A stretch of 64,000 bases of DNA from Multifurca ochricompacta (lineage: Eukaryota; Basidiomycota; Agaricomycetes; Russulales; Russulaceae), in the NCBI GenBank assembly GCA_022496185.1, contig WTXG01000105.1:62001-126000 (forward strand), read 5' to 3'. A program made the translations under genes and the position numbers. Under the pieces are notes generated by a model. The model searched no databases. It worked only from the letters and a program-made list of their open reading frames with translations, and was not told where the DNA came from. Below, piece by piece: positions 32,290 to 43,947 of this stretch; position 1 is the first letter of the stretch, and every line of letters begins with the position of its first letter.

Positions 32290-35200
32290 CCGAGCATACG
32301 CAAGAAGTTGATGATGGCAGCAACCCTTGGATGATGGACAGCGGAGCCACCACTCATTTCACACCATACCTAGACGATTTCTCTGAGTATTACCCTCACA
32401 AGGGGCACTCAGTGACAATAGGTGATGGATCCGTAGTCCAAGTCGAAGGAACAGGCAAAGTCATACTCAAAACTCGAAATAATTATGAGTTAGAGTTAAA
32501 TAATGTCTTTTACATGCCTGGCAGTGAAAGAATACTGTCGACAAGCTGCATCACAGACAAAGGCAGTTCAGTGGAGTTCTCTCCATCTGAGGTCAAAATA
32601 AAGTACAATAATGCAATTATAGCAGAAGGTATCAAGGCTATGGGACTCTATTGGGTCTTTGGGAAAACTATGCAGAATCTAAATACTGCTTCCCACAAAT
32701 CTGCATCAACTAGCCTTGAAACCTGGCATTTGCGCATGGGTCATATGTCAAAAGAGGCCCTCAAAAGATATGCTCCTAAGGCTGTTAAAGGCCTTAGTAT
32801 AGATAATAGCCAAGTGGAAGACAAGCCGTGTTATGGCTGTGAAATGGGAAAATCACACCGTCTTCCATTCCCTCCCTCTCAAAAGAGAGCTTCAGCACCC
32901 TTGGAAGTCATTCATAGTGACCTAGTCGGTCCTTTGCAATGTACCTCAATTCAAGGGAACCTATACTTCGCCACTTTCATAGACGACTTTAGCAGGACAG
33001 CTCTAGTTGTTGCTATGAAAGCTAAAAGTGAATTTACATCGGTCTTCAGTAACATTAAGGCATTCTTGGAAAATAAAACAGACAAGAAAATAAAGACCTT
33101 ACACACTGACCGAGGTGGCGAATATGTCAATAGGGAGCTGAAGTCAATACTTGAGCAGGCTGGCATAGAGCATAAATTGACAATGCCATACTCCCCACAA
33201 CAAAACAGAAGGGCTGAAAGGTTCAACAGAACCATTATGGAAAAGGCTACCAGTATGCTGCATCATGCTGGCCTTTCCCTTGGTTTCTGGGAATGTGCAG
33301 TGCGAACAGCCTGTCACATATACAATAGAACGCCCATCCGCTCTAATAAGTGGAGGACACCGCTTGAACTTCTGGATGGGGACATCCCAGATGTTTCTTA
33401 CTTTAAAACTTTTGGCTGCTTAGCCTACTACACTGTCCCAGAGGATAAAAGACGCAAACTGGATCATAAAGCCAGGGAGACAGTCTTTGTCGGGTATGCA
33501 CCCCACTCTAAAGGATATCTTCTTTGGGATATGCGTACTTGATCCTTTGTATTGTCAAGAGATGTGACATTTGATGAAGGATCCTTCCCATCCAACCTTG
33601 CCAAGGACAGCAAGGGAAAACAAAAGGAAAAAGTTACGCCTTTTGTATTAGAAGTTGAGAGGCCTGTCCAGCCTCAACCAGCAACAGCCACAGTTCCTCA
33701 GGCTCCTGAAGACAAGGAAGCCATGGTTGAGGAACAGGAGGTAGTGGAACCTCCTCAATTAAATCCTGAGCCTACCACACCCGAAAGAGAAGACACACAT
33801 GATGTCACTATCTATCAGACGCCTCCATCCCAAGTCATGGAACCATCAGAACTCCCCGACAGAACCCGTGCGAAGAGACAATCTAAGAAAAGGATTGTTG
33901 GCAAAATTTCCCAGCCAGTATTTACTAGGGAAAGTCCACGCTCTCAACAACGTGACAGGGCTGTGCAGGAAGATTTAGATCTTGATACTGCCCGTCCTAA
34001 ACATTCACGTCGCATGAATCCTCGATTTTATAATGAGGATAATGCTGAGTTCGTGCAGGGTTCTTCCAGACTTGGACATATGGAATTACTGAATGCCACA
34101 GGAGTCTCTTATAGAGATCCCCTGACTTTTCAGGAGGCAATGCAGTCTGACTATGCCAATGAATGGCTTGAGGCATGTAAATATGAGATTGATGCCTTAG
34201 ATAAACTTAATGTGTGGCACCTTGAGGATCTTCCAAAAGGAAGAAAGGCAGTTAAATCAAAATGGGTTTTTAAGCTGAAACCAGATGGACGGTTTCGTGC
34301 TAGGCTCGTGGCAAAAGGGTTCACTCAAGTAGAAGGAGTGGACTTTGACGAAACATTCTCTCCAGTTGCCAGATTTGAATCACTTAGATTACTACTAGCA
34401 TTAGCTACGCTAGAAGATTGGGAAATCCACCAGATGGATGTCAAATCGGCATTCCTACATGGCGATCTGGATGAAGAAATATATATGGAGCAACCAGTTG
34501 GTTTCGTCATTGCTGGTCAAGAGTCCAAAGTTTGTAGGCTACAAAAAGCATTATATGGCCTCAAACAAGCCTCCCGGGCATGGAATCTTCAATTCCATAC
34601 AGTTCTTGGTGAACTGGGCTTTACTCGGACGTACTCTGATGCAGGAGTATACGTGTTTCATCAAACGGAGGGGGATGATTCACTTTATGTCATTCTCTAT
34701 GTAGATGACATTACTATACTTGGATCTTCCAATGATAAGATAACGTGGCTGAAGTCATCACTATCTAGTAGATATGAGATGACTGACTTGGGAGAAATCC
34801 AGTCATACCTTGGAGTTAACATCACCAGGGATCGTCCTAATAAGACACTGGAGATTGACCAAGCAGCCTACGTTTTATCTATTATTGAGAAGTTTGGGAT
34901 GAGGGATTCCAACCGAGTATATACTCCTCTTCCCTCTGGCGCTGATGTACATCTGGTCAAATTTGATGGCCAGGCATCTACTTCTGAAATAAAGAAGTAC
35001 CAACAGTTGATGGGGTCTCTGCTATGGGTGCAGATTGGAAGCAGACCCGATATCAGTTTTGCTGTGGCGCACCTTAGTCAATACGCTTCCAACCCCTCTC
35101 AAGATCATATGCAACTTGCAAAATATGTCCTAAAGTATCTTAATAGTACAAAGGACTGCAAGTTGCGGTATTCTGGAGGGAATGGGGAGAGTGGCCTTCA

Positions 35201-35660
35201 TGGCTTTGCAGATTCCTCATGGGGAGATCAGGAGGACTGCCACTCAACCTCAGGCTACGTGTTTTTCTTGGCAAATGGTGCCATATCCTGGTGTTCCAGA
35301 AAGCAGAAAACAGTAGCACAGTCCACCACAGAAGCCGAGTATATGAGCCTCTCTGAGGCTGCAAATCAGGCAGCGTGGTATAGGACTTTTATGGAGGAAT
35401 TAGGGTATGAGGTATCCTCCCCTATACTACTCCATTGTGACAATAAGGGTGCCATGGATTTGGCATTAAACCCAGTCACAGGAAGGCGGTCAAAGCATAT
35501 ACCTATCAAGTTCCATGCCATTAGGGGGTACATTGAATCGCACATAATTGAATTAGTGCGTACCCCCACAGGTGAGATGCTGGCAGATGGCTTTACCAAG
35601 TCTCTACCAAGAGCATTGTTTGAAACCATGGTCAATGGACTTGGACTGATGATGAAATGA
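32290..35660 (+). pseudogene. copia pol (protease-integrase-RT-RNase H)
   Basis: Polymerase polyprotein of the copia element. Order: protease (WMMDSGATTHFT); GAG-pre-integrase zinc region (WHLRMGHMS...CYGCEMGKSH); integrase core (VIHSDLVGPL, FIDDFSRTALV, HTDRGGEYVN, MPYSPQQNRRAERFNRTI); reverse transcriptase (SKWVFKLKPDGRFRARLVAK, QMDVKSAFLHGDL, ILYVDDITI with YVDD at about 34700); RNase H (HGFADSSWGDQED, STTEAEYMSLSEA, LHCDNKGAMDLA, TKSLPRALFE); stop at 35658-35660. One TGA at 33540-33542 breaks WDMRT-SFVLSRDV, where an arginine codon CGA is likely. The QQNRR near the active-site glutamate replaces the usual QQNG. Otherwise intact. Confidence 0.88.
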
Positions 35661-35945
35661 GAGAGCTGGAATCTGGAGACTTTGCATACCAGTTTCACTT
35701 TCCCACCATGCCATATGAGCACGTTCTCGACTTTGAGAGTGACGCAAGTGGTGTGTACGAAGTAGATATGTCAAGCATTCAGCTTGCATAAGCGAATCTA
35801 CAACTCGTATGCAAAACTCACAAGCCGCGCTCGAGAGTTAGAGAAGTTGGATCTCTGGCTGGTGATATGCTCATTCAATTGTGATGGCAGTGTGCTCATC
35901 CAACTCATTTCCCATCTATGACCAGATGCCTTCAGCATGGAGGGA

Positions 35946-36444
35946 TGTTGAACACAGAAGATGTTCGGTGATGCTTCAGGCATCAGGTGATTAGATTAGC
36001 TACTTTGTAGATTAGATTAGATACCGGAGTTTCGGACTATTTACATTATCATTATTACTTTCTTTCTCACATTCCACAGTAGCTGACTGATGTACCATGT
36101 AACATGTGATTTCTGTAGTGGCCAATGGCCTTTCTCCCTCTATTTGTTGTTTGGACTTTGTCCGGCACTTGTGGACTTATTCCCAGTGCACAGACCATCC
36201 CTTGAAGAGTATATAAGGGTGTCTGTTTCGTCTTCTACACTTCAGAGTTCTTCTAACATCTGAAGTGTAAGTTCCTCTTCACTATCTACCTTACTATTAG
36301 ACTAACATTCTTATGTAGAACTTTCTTTGTCTAGGTCAGTAGTATAGTTAATATAGAGTTCTTCTAACATCTGAAGTAACTTTCTTTGTCTAGCCTCACA
36401 CGCTAACCACACAGTCAGTATGCTGCGCACATGCCTGTTTTACA
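35946..36444 (+). repeat. copia 3' LTR
   Basis: 499 bases, about four differences from the 5' LTR. It ends CTGTTTTACA and is followed directly by minus-strand gypsy C sequence. The 285 bases between pol and this LTR show no ORF of note. Confidence 0.9.
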
Positions 36445-38450
36445 CTCCCCCCCGCCATTCAAATCAGGTCATCGCAACAAGGCATCTGCGTGTGCATTGC
36501 GACTCCCTGCAATATGTTTCAATATGAAGTTGTACTCTTCCAGCTCTAGGACTTCACGGGCGACCCTTCGACTGATCTTGTGGGGCTCTTTCCAATAAAG
36601 AAGATTGGAATGGTTGGTGTGAATGATGGTCTTGTGAGGGGTCCCTGCCAGATATGGCCGCCAATGTTGTAGTGCTTTTACAATGGCAAGCAGTTCTCTG
36701 TCCCAAATGTCGTAATTTCGTTCCACAGGTGAAAATGTTTCAGAGTAGAAGGCGACTGGGTGAAGTAACCCCGTCACGTCTCATTGATTTAATACGGCAC
36801 TGTTGGCGAAGTGAGATGCATCTACTTCAAGTTCAAAGGGTTTTCCTAAGTCTGGCTGGAGGAGGACAGGCTCTGAGCCTACGATATCTCAAATTTGTTC
36901 AAAGGCTTGCTGTTGTTCTCGTCCCCAGTGCCACAGTATATCCTTCTTCAGTAGTCCGTTCAGGGGTTGGGTGATCCCCAAAAATCCCCGTACAAATCGT
37001 CGGTAGAAATTGCAGAACCCAATGAAGGATCACACATCCTTGACACATGTGGGTACAGGCCACTCCCGGATTCCTTGTACTTTTACTGGGTCCATTTGCA
37101 CATGTCCTCCTTCCAGGATGACTCCCAAGTATTCAATGCTCCGTTGTTCAAACGAGCATTTGGCTGGTTTGAGGTACAGGTCATGTTCACGTAAAATGTC
37201 CAATACTTGGTGGACCCACTCTCAGTGATGGATCAGATCGTTTGTGGTGGCTACCAGGATGTCATCCATGTATACTACCACCTCACCCGTAAGAATGAGG
37301 TCGCGGAAGATGTGATTCATCATAGATTGAAAGGTAGCAGGCGAGTTGGTAAGGCCAAAAAACATGACATTTGGTTCAAAGAGCCCTTGATTGGTCTTAA
37401 AAGCCGCTTTACATTGGTCTCCTTCCTTAATCCTAACATTGTTATACCCCCATCAGACGTCCATTTTGGAAAACAGGGATTTATCCCGCATGGTGTCAAT
37501 GAGTTCTGAGATGAGTGGAAGAGGGTAGGCGTTCTTTATTGTGTGGGCATTTATCCATTGGTAATCCTGAACAGGTCGAAGTTTGCCATCTTTCTTCTTG
37601 ATGAAGAAGAAAGGTGATGCATATGGTGATTTCAACAGGCGGATGTAGCCCTTTGCAAGATGTTCTTCCAGGAATGCCGTGAGTGCTGTCTGTTCTGCCT
37701 GTGACAATGGGTAGATTTTGCAGTTGATTGCTGATGGGGTGTCAGGTGCAAATTTGATGGCGTGATCCCATGGTTGCATAGGCAGGAAGTGTTGTGATTC
37801 TTCTTCTGAGAATACCTTCCAGTGTCGGTGGTATGCTTCTGGTACTACTTCCTCAAAGGTCCTTTCTGAATGCCCTTCCACCGCCTTCTGGGCAAGTTCT
37901 GATGCCTTTGTAGCATAACAGTAGCCCGGGTCTTCTTCTTTCGACTCTTTGTCTTCTGTAACCCCATGTCTAGCCAACTGTCAGGCTGCATAGTCATACC
38001 CTAGTGAGGTGATAAGAATGGGGTAGGACTCCTTGTCCATGGTCACGTCGCTCCAGTTAATTTTTGGCTCGAAAGCTGCTAGCCATGGATATCCCAGGAT
38101 CAAGTCTTCTTCTCCTAGGTTGGTAACAAGGAAGCAAATGTTTTTTGTCTTTTCTCCTACTTGAACCTGGAGATCCGTATAATGTCTAATTTTTCCAGCT
38201 CGGTTGGCCGTTCCGTCAATGTTCCAGATATTCTTTTCCTGGGGGAGTTCCTGCATCCCCAAGCCCATGGTCCTTGCCATTCGTGGGCTGATAAAATTGT
38301 CGGTAGCTCCTGAGTCTATCAGGATATCTCGATCAGCCATCTTCTGTGTAGTTTCAAAGTGTACTGGTATTTTCAAAGATTTGAAGCAACTAGTGTACAC
38401 AGAGGTTACATGTAATGCTCGTGCCCAGGCTGATGGGGTAGAGCCAATTA
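36445..38450 (-). pseudogene. pol of gypsy C, truncated after RNase H
   Basis: Protease (DILIDSGATDNFISPRMART, about 38330), reverse transcriptase (LRPVQDYQWINAHTIKNAYP, then SLFSKMDV followed by a stop, and a readable [11 protein letters not shown] near 37260), RNase H (SNLLYWKEPHKISRRVARE, ending near 36470). Many stops and frame shifts are present, several as TGA where other copies have CGA. In pol, QWINAH replaces RRINAY. Not functional. Confidence 0.82.
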
Positions 38451-39960
38451 AAAATCCTTCTTAGCGAATGCCTTTTCGACTAAGAGGGCCCGCACTTCTT
38501 CGCTTTCCTTCATCATGTTGCTCCATATCTCCTGTGCTTTTCTTCTTTTGTCAGCGTCTTTTTGTCGACGGTTGGTGGGTTGTTCCGGACAGGTGTGACC
38601 GTAGCTTCAGCCACCCATACCCCCTTCTTTGGGCATTCTCTCGACATATGCCCCTGCGCCTTGCAGCGAAAGCATCTTCCTTCTTTCATCAATGTCTGTC
38701 TTTCTTCTTCGGTGAGTGCTGCACGTGCTCTGGTCCTGTCAGCTGAAGTGTCCATGGCATTTGGGTCCCTCTGGGTGGTATGCGCAGGCTTAATCCTGAA
38801 GGCAGCCTTCCATTGATCGCGGGTCTTTCCCTTCTTGGTATCAACCCAAAGCGTGTCTGGAAGTCGAGGTAATCTTGCTGCTGTCGTCGAGCAGCGTCAA
38901 CCCATGTATCCCAATCATTGGGGTGGTGGAATTGGATAATATTTTTGACCAGTGGGTTGGGTAGTCCCTGGGAAAAGAGGTCCAATGTCGCCTCCTCATC
39001 TGTGTCGTATCCAGCTCAATTAGCCAGACTTCTAAACTTCGCCACATAGGTGTCCAAGTCTCCTTTGTCCATTTTTAGAGACTTGAGTTCTCAGGCAGCT
39101 TTCTGCTTTGCTTGCCCATCCGTAAATGCATCCTTGAACCGCTGGGCAATAGTTTCCCAGAGACCCTCACTGGTGGTGCGTCGCCCACTCTCAATCTGTT
39201 CGTTCAGCCATTCCAGCTGCTCCATAGTCCAGTCATCCACTGCTTCTCCTCAAATTAATGACAGGAAGAGGTTGGCACATTGGAAGGGGTTGATAATTTG
39301 GGGCACATCATGGTTGAAGTTTTTAAATGTCATGAACTCCAACATAAACTTCTTGCTTTGTGATCGATCCCCGGTGAATGTCTGGGGTAGTACACCCAAC
39401 AGTCGTCCCGAGGGGGGGGAATGTTTGGTGGTAACATGACTGGCGGTGGTGGTGGGGCGGAGGTGCTGGGTCTGGGAGCTGGGCGGCAATAGTGGACATC
39501 TTTTGTCGGGTTGGTGTAGTTGTACTGGTGGACTGTATGGATATCTGGGGAGTTGTCAAAGCAGGGGCTCTGATTGTGACAACTGCTGGTGCAACTGGGG
39601 TTGTAGTCGACGCTAATACCAGTGCTTCTTCGCTATGTTCTTCTACATACTCTTCTGGTTCAGAGTCCGTGACAATGGCTGGGGGATTTTCTCTCCACGG
39701 CCCTAATCCGAATTCAGGTGGGCGGGTCCTGTGGTGACCCAAGAGTGTTGGCTGTCTGAATATTGGATACGATACCAAACTCTCTTTTCGTCGTCATACT
39801 CTACCAGTTGGTATCTTCTGTCGTGATAGACGTAGTATCCAAACTCGGACTCAAAATCTTTCCAGGTGGCAGAGCCAAGTACTTGTTGTGAAAGATTATG
39901 CTCGTCTCTGCATTCAATGAGTTCTTCTCGAAATAGGGTCTGACTGCGGCTGGAAGCCAT
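38449..39960 (-). pseudogene. gag of gypsy C
   Basis: Starts MASSRSQTLFREELIECRDE at 39960 and covers the same capsid core as copy A, ending with the knuckle CFRCKAQGHMSREC (about 38690-38650) and a TAA just after a TTTTT run at about 38450. At the codon where copies A, B and E have TGA, this copy has CAA. Frame shifts break it into four or five pieces. Confidence 0.8.
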
Positions 39961-39979
39961 GATGAGAGACTTGACTTGA

Positions 39980-40574
39980 TGTTACGCCCAGTGCGGGATG
40001 TTCCACATGACTTGTGTGACAGCATTTCTTGTGGGTTCAGATAAGAAGTCAATAGGACTTCTTGGAGTTCAAGGGAAATGAGTCAAAGTCTAAGGGGCTG
40101 TTCCCTAAGACGATGTTAAGCAGAAAAGTGCCAAAAGCACTGAGATAGAACAGGTCAAAGATCAAAGGGGATATCCAGAAGATAGGCACCAATGTATTGA
40201 ACAAGTCAAGTCTGAGGTCTACAAGGTAGATACAGCAGACTTATATACGTAACTTGGTGGGCGTCTACAAGATAAGGGTACGGAGTCAAGTGGGCCCAAA
40301 TATACGAAAGCAGAGGGCATAAAGCCTGGCTTCTGATAGGGTATTAAGTAAGTGTCCGGTCGTAAAGATAAAGCGATAACAAGATAAGGAGATAAAAGGC
40401 CAAACATAGGTAAGCAGTGGGTCAACAAGTACAAAGCAAGTCACGGGGATGGGAGGAGGGCACGTGACGGGTCCCAGGATGGAGATGTGATCAGGAAATG
40501 TAGCATAGGCAGTAAAGAAGGGTTGTTGTTGGGGAGGGTGAAGAAAACAGGGTTGGACGGCAGAGACTGTAACA
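39980..40574 (-). repeat. 5' LTR of gypsy C
   Basis: 595 bases. The presumed transcript start is AGACTTGACTT (minus strand, 40213-40203) and the primer-binding site is AAGTCAAGTCT (minus strand, 39977-39967). Both carry the same change relative to the other copies, keeping perfect complementarity. Confidence 0.85.
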
Positions 40575-40660
40575 GGCAGGCCCTGTAGTGACCCAAGAGT
40601 GTCAGCTGTCCAAGTATCAGATACGATACCAAACTCTTTTCTTGTCATCATATTCTACCA
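40575..40660 (-). pseudogene. gag fragment of gypsy E
   Basis: Encodes VEYDDKKRVWYRI, a TGA, then the HSWVTTGPA segment of gag. It continues the fragment at 50361-50519 across the inserted element D; element C begins at its other end. Confidence 0.8.
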
Positions 40661-42349
40661 TGTTACGACCAGGGCCCAGCAGCCCTATTTTCTTTACCCT
40701 CCCCAACGGGGACCCCACTTGCCCACCAACACTACACTTTCTCATCACGTCTCCCTCCTGGGACCCCTCACATGCATTGCTCCCATCCCTGTGACTGTTG
40801 TTTGGACTTGTGTACATACTGTTTACTTATGATTGTCCTTCTTATCTTCTTATCTCTATGACCGGACACTTACTTAATACCCTATCAGAAGCTAGGCTTT
40901 ACGCCCTCCACTTTCATATATTCAGGCCCACCTGACTCTGTTATTGCTATCTCATAGATGCCCATTCGATTACATATATAAGTCCGCTGTAACTACCATG
41001 TAGACCTCAGACTCGACTTATTGAATACATTGGTGCTTGTCTTCTGGACTTCCCTTTGAATCTCTGACTTGTCTGTCTTGGTATTTCTGATACCTTTTGT
41101 AACAGGTGAAGCTCCGTGTACACTTAGAAACAAAAAGGGCAAAGGGTGGTGACCTAAGTCGTTGGGCATACCGCGGAGGCAAACATCATGCGTTAAGTAA
41201 TGATGGGGAACCTTGCTGCCCACAGTGGTTTACTCAACCATGACAGCGGCATTCTGAAACCCAAAGAAACTGCAGCCCCAAGTGCTGCTTTCTTATTGTG
41301 CCTATCCCTTAGCACCTCAGGGTGTGCCTAACCCTAGCACATACAGGGGACCTTATCCAACCACTGACAACACTGTAGGTAAGGATATTCTACGACCATC
41401 CTACAGCTGGTGATTGACTTGGTGGTCTTCTGTTCATGGGGAGTCTCTCTATATAACCCGAAGAAACTGCAGCCCCAAGAGGACAAGATCCAAAGGATTG
41501 AGTCACACAGGGAGGCAGTATACCATTAGCACTATGTATCGAACTTGTGTAGACAGTTACTCACCTGCAGCCCCAAGAGGACAAGATGGGGGCTACAGGC
41601 TGTTACAGAGGGTCTTATATACATTTCTCAGTGTAGCGAGGTAAGTGACGAGTGTAAGCAAGAATCAGCAAGTATCAGTCAGCTGTATTGCTGACTGAGC
41701 CTTATCTTTGTGATTCGTAAGCTGCTTTACTCTGCTGACTGATCATGCTCCACAGTGTGATGTCATAATGACGTCACTGTGGAGTAGATAACTGATATGT
41801 AGTCTAGCCCTTAGGTCTGGAACACGTCTATCTACTGATACATGTGATTCTGTGCTAAAATTGGCCATGGCCCAACCTGGGCCCTTATCTAGAGCTCCAC
41901 TTACCTAGAACCTTCTAGGCTGGACTCCTCTTATCTTGATAGCAGCTCCACTAGGTCTAGAACCGTCTAGACTGTGGAGCTTCTGCTTATTGTGGTAAAC
42001 ACAATAGAGAATTGACTTGTTATTGTTGAGTGGCTCTTGTGCTGACTAAGCAGCATGTGACTATTACATGTGACTCGGTCACATGATCCATGTCATGACT
42101 ACATTCCCATGGTCATGTGTTGAGACTGCTGGGTAATCTTCCCACAGTCATGTGATCTGAAAGGGAGAAAAATAAAGGAAAATTAAAATAGAGCCGTGAC
42201 ACCTTTCCATTTAACATTGTCTTAGGGAACAGCCCCTCTGACTTTGACTCATCCCACTTCACTCCAAGAAGCCCCATTGGTTTCTTACCCATATACAAAC
42301 AAAACGCTGTCACACAAGTTGTGTGGAACATCCCACACTGGGCGTAACA
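40661..42349 (+). repeat. 5' LTR of gypsy D (interrupted)
   Basis: The LTR proper is 40661-41097 plus 42207-42349. The presumed transcript start AGACTCGACTT is at 41009-41019, and the complementary AAGTCGAGTCT is at 42352-42362. The solo LTR 41098-42201 interrupts it. Confidence 0.85.
41098..42201. repeat. solo LTR, 1104 bp, in the LTR of gypsy D
   Basis: Runs from TGTAACAGG to CCGTGACA and is flanked by the 5-bp duplication CCTTT (41093-41097 and 42202-42206). It contains three copies of an AACTGCAGCCCCAAGAGGAC-like unit (about 41260, 41460, 41568), a TATATAC at about 41615 and inverted CACATG-rich motifs near the end. It resembles 13844-15133 in length, ends and repeat style, but is not a close copy. 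Confidence 0.8.
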
Positions 42350-42798
42350 TCAAGTCGAGTCTCTCATCGTGGCTTCCAGCTGCAGTCAGACCCTGTTTAA
42401 AGAAGAACTTATTGAACGAAGAGACGAGAATAACCTTTCACAACAAGTACTTGGCTCTGCAGCCTGGAAAGATTTTGAAACTGAGTTTGGATACTATGTC
42501 TATCACGACAGAAGATACCAACTGGTAGAATATGACGACAAAAGAAGGGTTTGGTATTGTATCCGATACTCGGATAGCCGAAATTCCTGGGTAACAACCC
42601 AACCAGCACCACCAGAATTCGGACTAGGCCCGTGGAGAGAAAACCCACCTGCCATTGTTACTGACTCTGAGAATGAAGAATACATAGACGAAAGCAGTGA
42701 AGATGCACCAGTATTAGCAGCAGCTACCACCCTGGTTGCACCAGAAGTTGTCACGATCAGAGCCCCTGCATTGACAACTCCTACAATATCCTCCCAGT

Positions 42799-43947
42799 TA
42801 GTGTTTAAAAGTCCGGTCCATTGGACCGAAAAAAGACCGCAAACCAGACCAGACCGGACTGATGGCAACCGGACCACCAGTTGCAGTTGCCCCAATTTTT
42901 CACACATGCAGTCTGCAGTCCATCAACAATGATAGACTGCCTAAAAACCGGACTAGACCGGTATGGACCGGTCTGGACCGGTCTTTTTGGTGCCTTAAAG
43001 ATAAGATAAGATAGAGCATTCTAATATAGATAACTACCATTGAAAACTGCACAGAATGCAGATAGTGATGGATGCATAAGGCTTAAGGCAATCAGATACA
43101 CTCAGAATTGTGCATAGAGCAAGTATATTACTATTACTACTATCCTACAAAGTTTCAGATCAGATCATGCATCTGATCTGAAGTGAGACAAGAATCAGTT
43201 ACAGTGACTCAAAAATGTGATTCAATGTTTGGCACTCTCTGGTTATTTGTAAATTAATAACAAAGCTAGGCCAAACAAAGCCACGTGTTTGGTGTAGGCC
43301 TGGCAGATGTACATAATAGCTTTATACCAAAAAAGGAATGATGTAATTATGAGTGGTATTCATGGAGATATAGGCAATTTAATCTGATGCATCATTGAAT
43401 CACCTTTTTGAGTCACTGCAACTGATTCTTGTCTCACTTCAGATCAGATGCAAGATCTGATCTGAAACTTTGTAGGATAGTAGTAATAGTAATATACTTG
43501 CTCTATGCACAATTCTGAGTGTCTCTGATTGCCTTAAGCCTTATGCATCCATCACTATCTGCATTCTGTGCAGTGTTTAATGGTAGTTATCTATATTAGA
43601 ATGCTCTGTCTTTATCTAATCTAATCTTTCCTTGTAATAACCAGTCCATGATATATGACCAATATTCCTACAGTTTAGTTTATGTGGTTAACTTTAGCTT
43701 ATCTCTTGTCTTGAAAGTGTCTGGGAACTGACCTCTGACCAGTTCGGACTGGTTCAGACTGGTTGTGAACTGGTTGCATGAAAACCAGTTGCAACCAGTT
43801 GTTGGACCAAAACCGGACTGGTATGGACCAGTCCTAAGCGGTCCAGTCTGCAGTTGCAGTATATTTGAGTTACTGTAGACCAGTTGCCAGTCCAGTCCAC
43901 ATGAAATATATTGAAAAAACCGGACTGGACCGGACTTTTAAACACTA
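42799..43947. mobile_element. fold-back hAT MITE (TAGTGTTTAAAAGTCCGG family), 1149 bp
   Basis: The two ends share about 22 perfect inverted bases (TAGTGTTTAAAAGTCCGG and more). The target duplication CTCCCAGT lies at 42791-42798 and 43948-43955. GGACCGGT/ACCAGTCC motifs fill the subterminal parts. The middle contains two inverted arms of about 215 bases (43005-43225 and 43390-43610). No ORF. Removing it rejoins the gag frame of element D. Confidence 0.93.
43005..43610. repeat. large internal palindrome of the fold-back MITE
   Basis: Arms about 43005-43225 and 43390-43610 are reverse complements with few mismatches (for example CAGATCAGATGCA and its mirror), separated by about 160 bases. This would form a stable hairpin in RNA or single-stranded DNA. 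Confidence 0.85.

Larger units (their letters stand above)
22426..36444 (+). mobile_element. Ty1/copia retrotransposon containing a nested gypsy element
   Basis: A complete copia element of about 6.6 kb once the inserted gypsy A (24854-32289) is removed. It has two 499-base LTRs that differ at about four positions. Gene order is gag, protease, integrase, RT, RNase H, as in Pseudoviridae. The bases outside the LTRs are ATCCC (22421-22425) and CTCCC (36445-36449), which is not a perfect target duplication. The left flank is plus-strand gag of gypsy B, while the right flank is minus-strand RNase H of gypsy C. Coding damage is small: one TGA at 33540 and an apparent one-base gag-pol frame offset. 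Confidence 0.9.
36445..40574 (-). mobile_element. gypsy element C, 3' half missing
   Basis: A minus-strand chromovirus with a 5' LTR (39980-40574), gag and pol as far as the end of RNase H. It breaks off at the copia LTR within the sequence encoding ALLR*PDLNGGGE. It is inserted in the gag of element E; the adjoining pentamer is GGCAG (40575-40579). Integrase, chromodomain, ORF3 and the 3' LTR are absent from the window. Confidence 0.85.
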
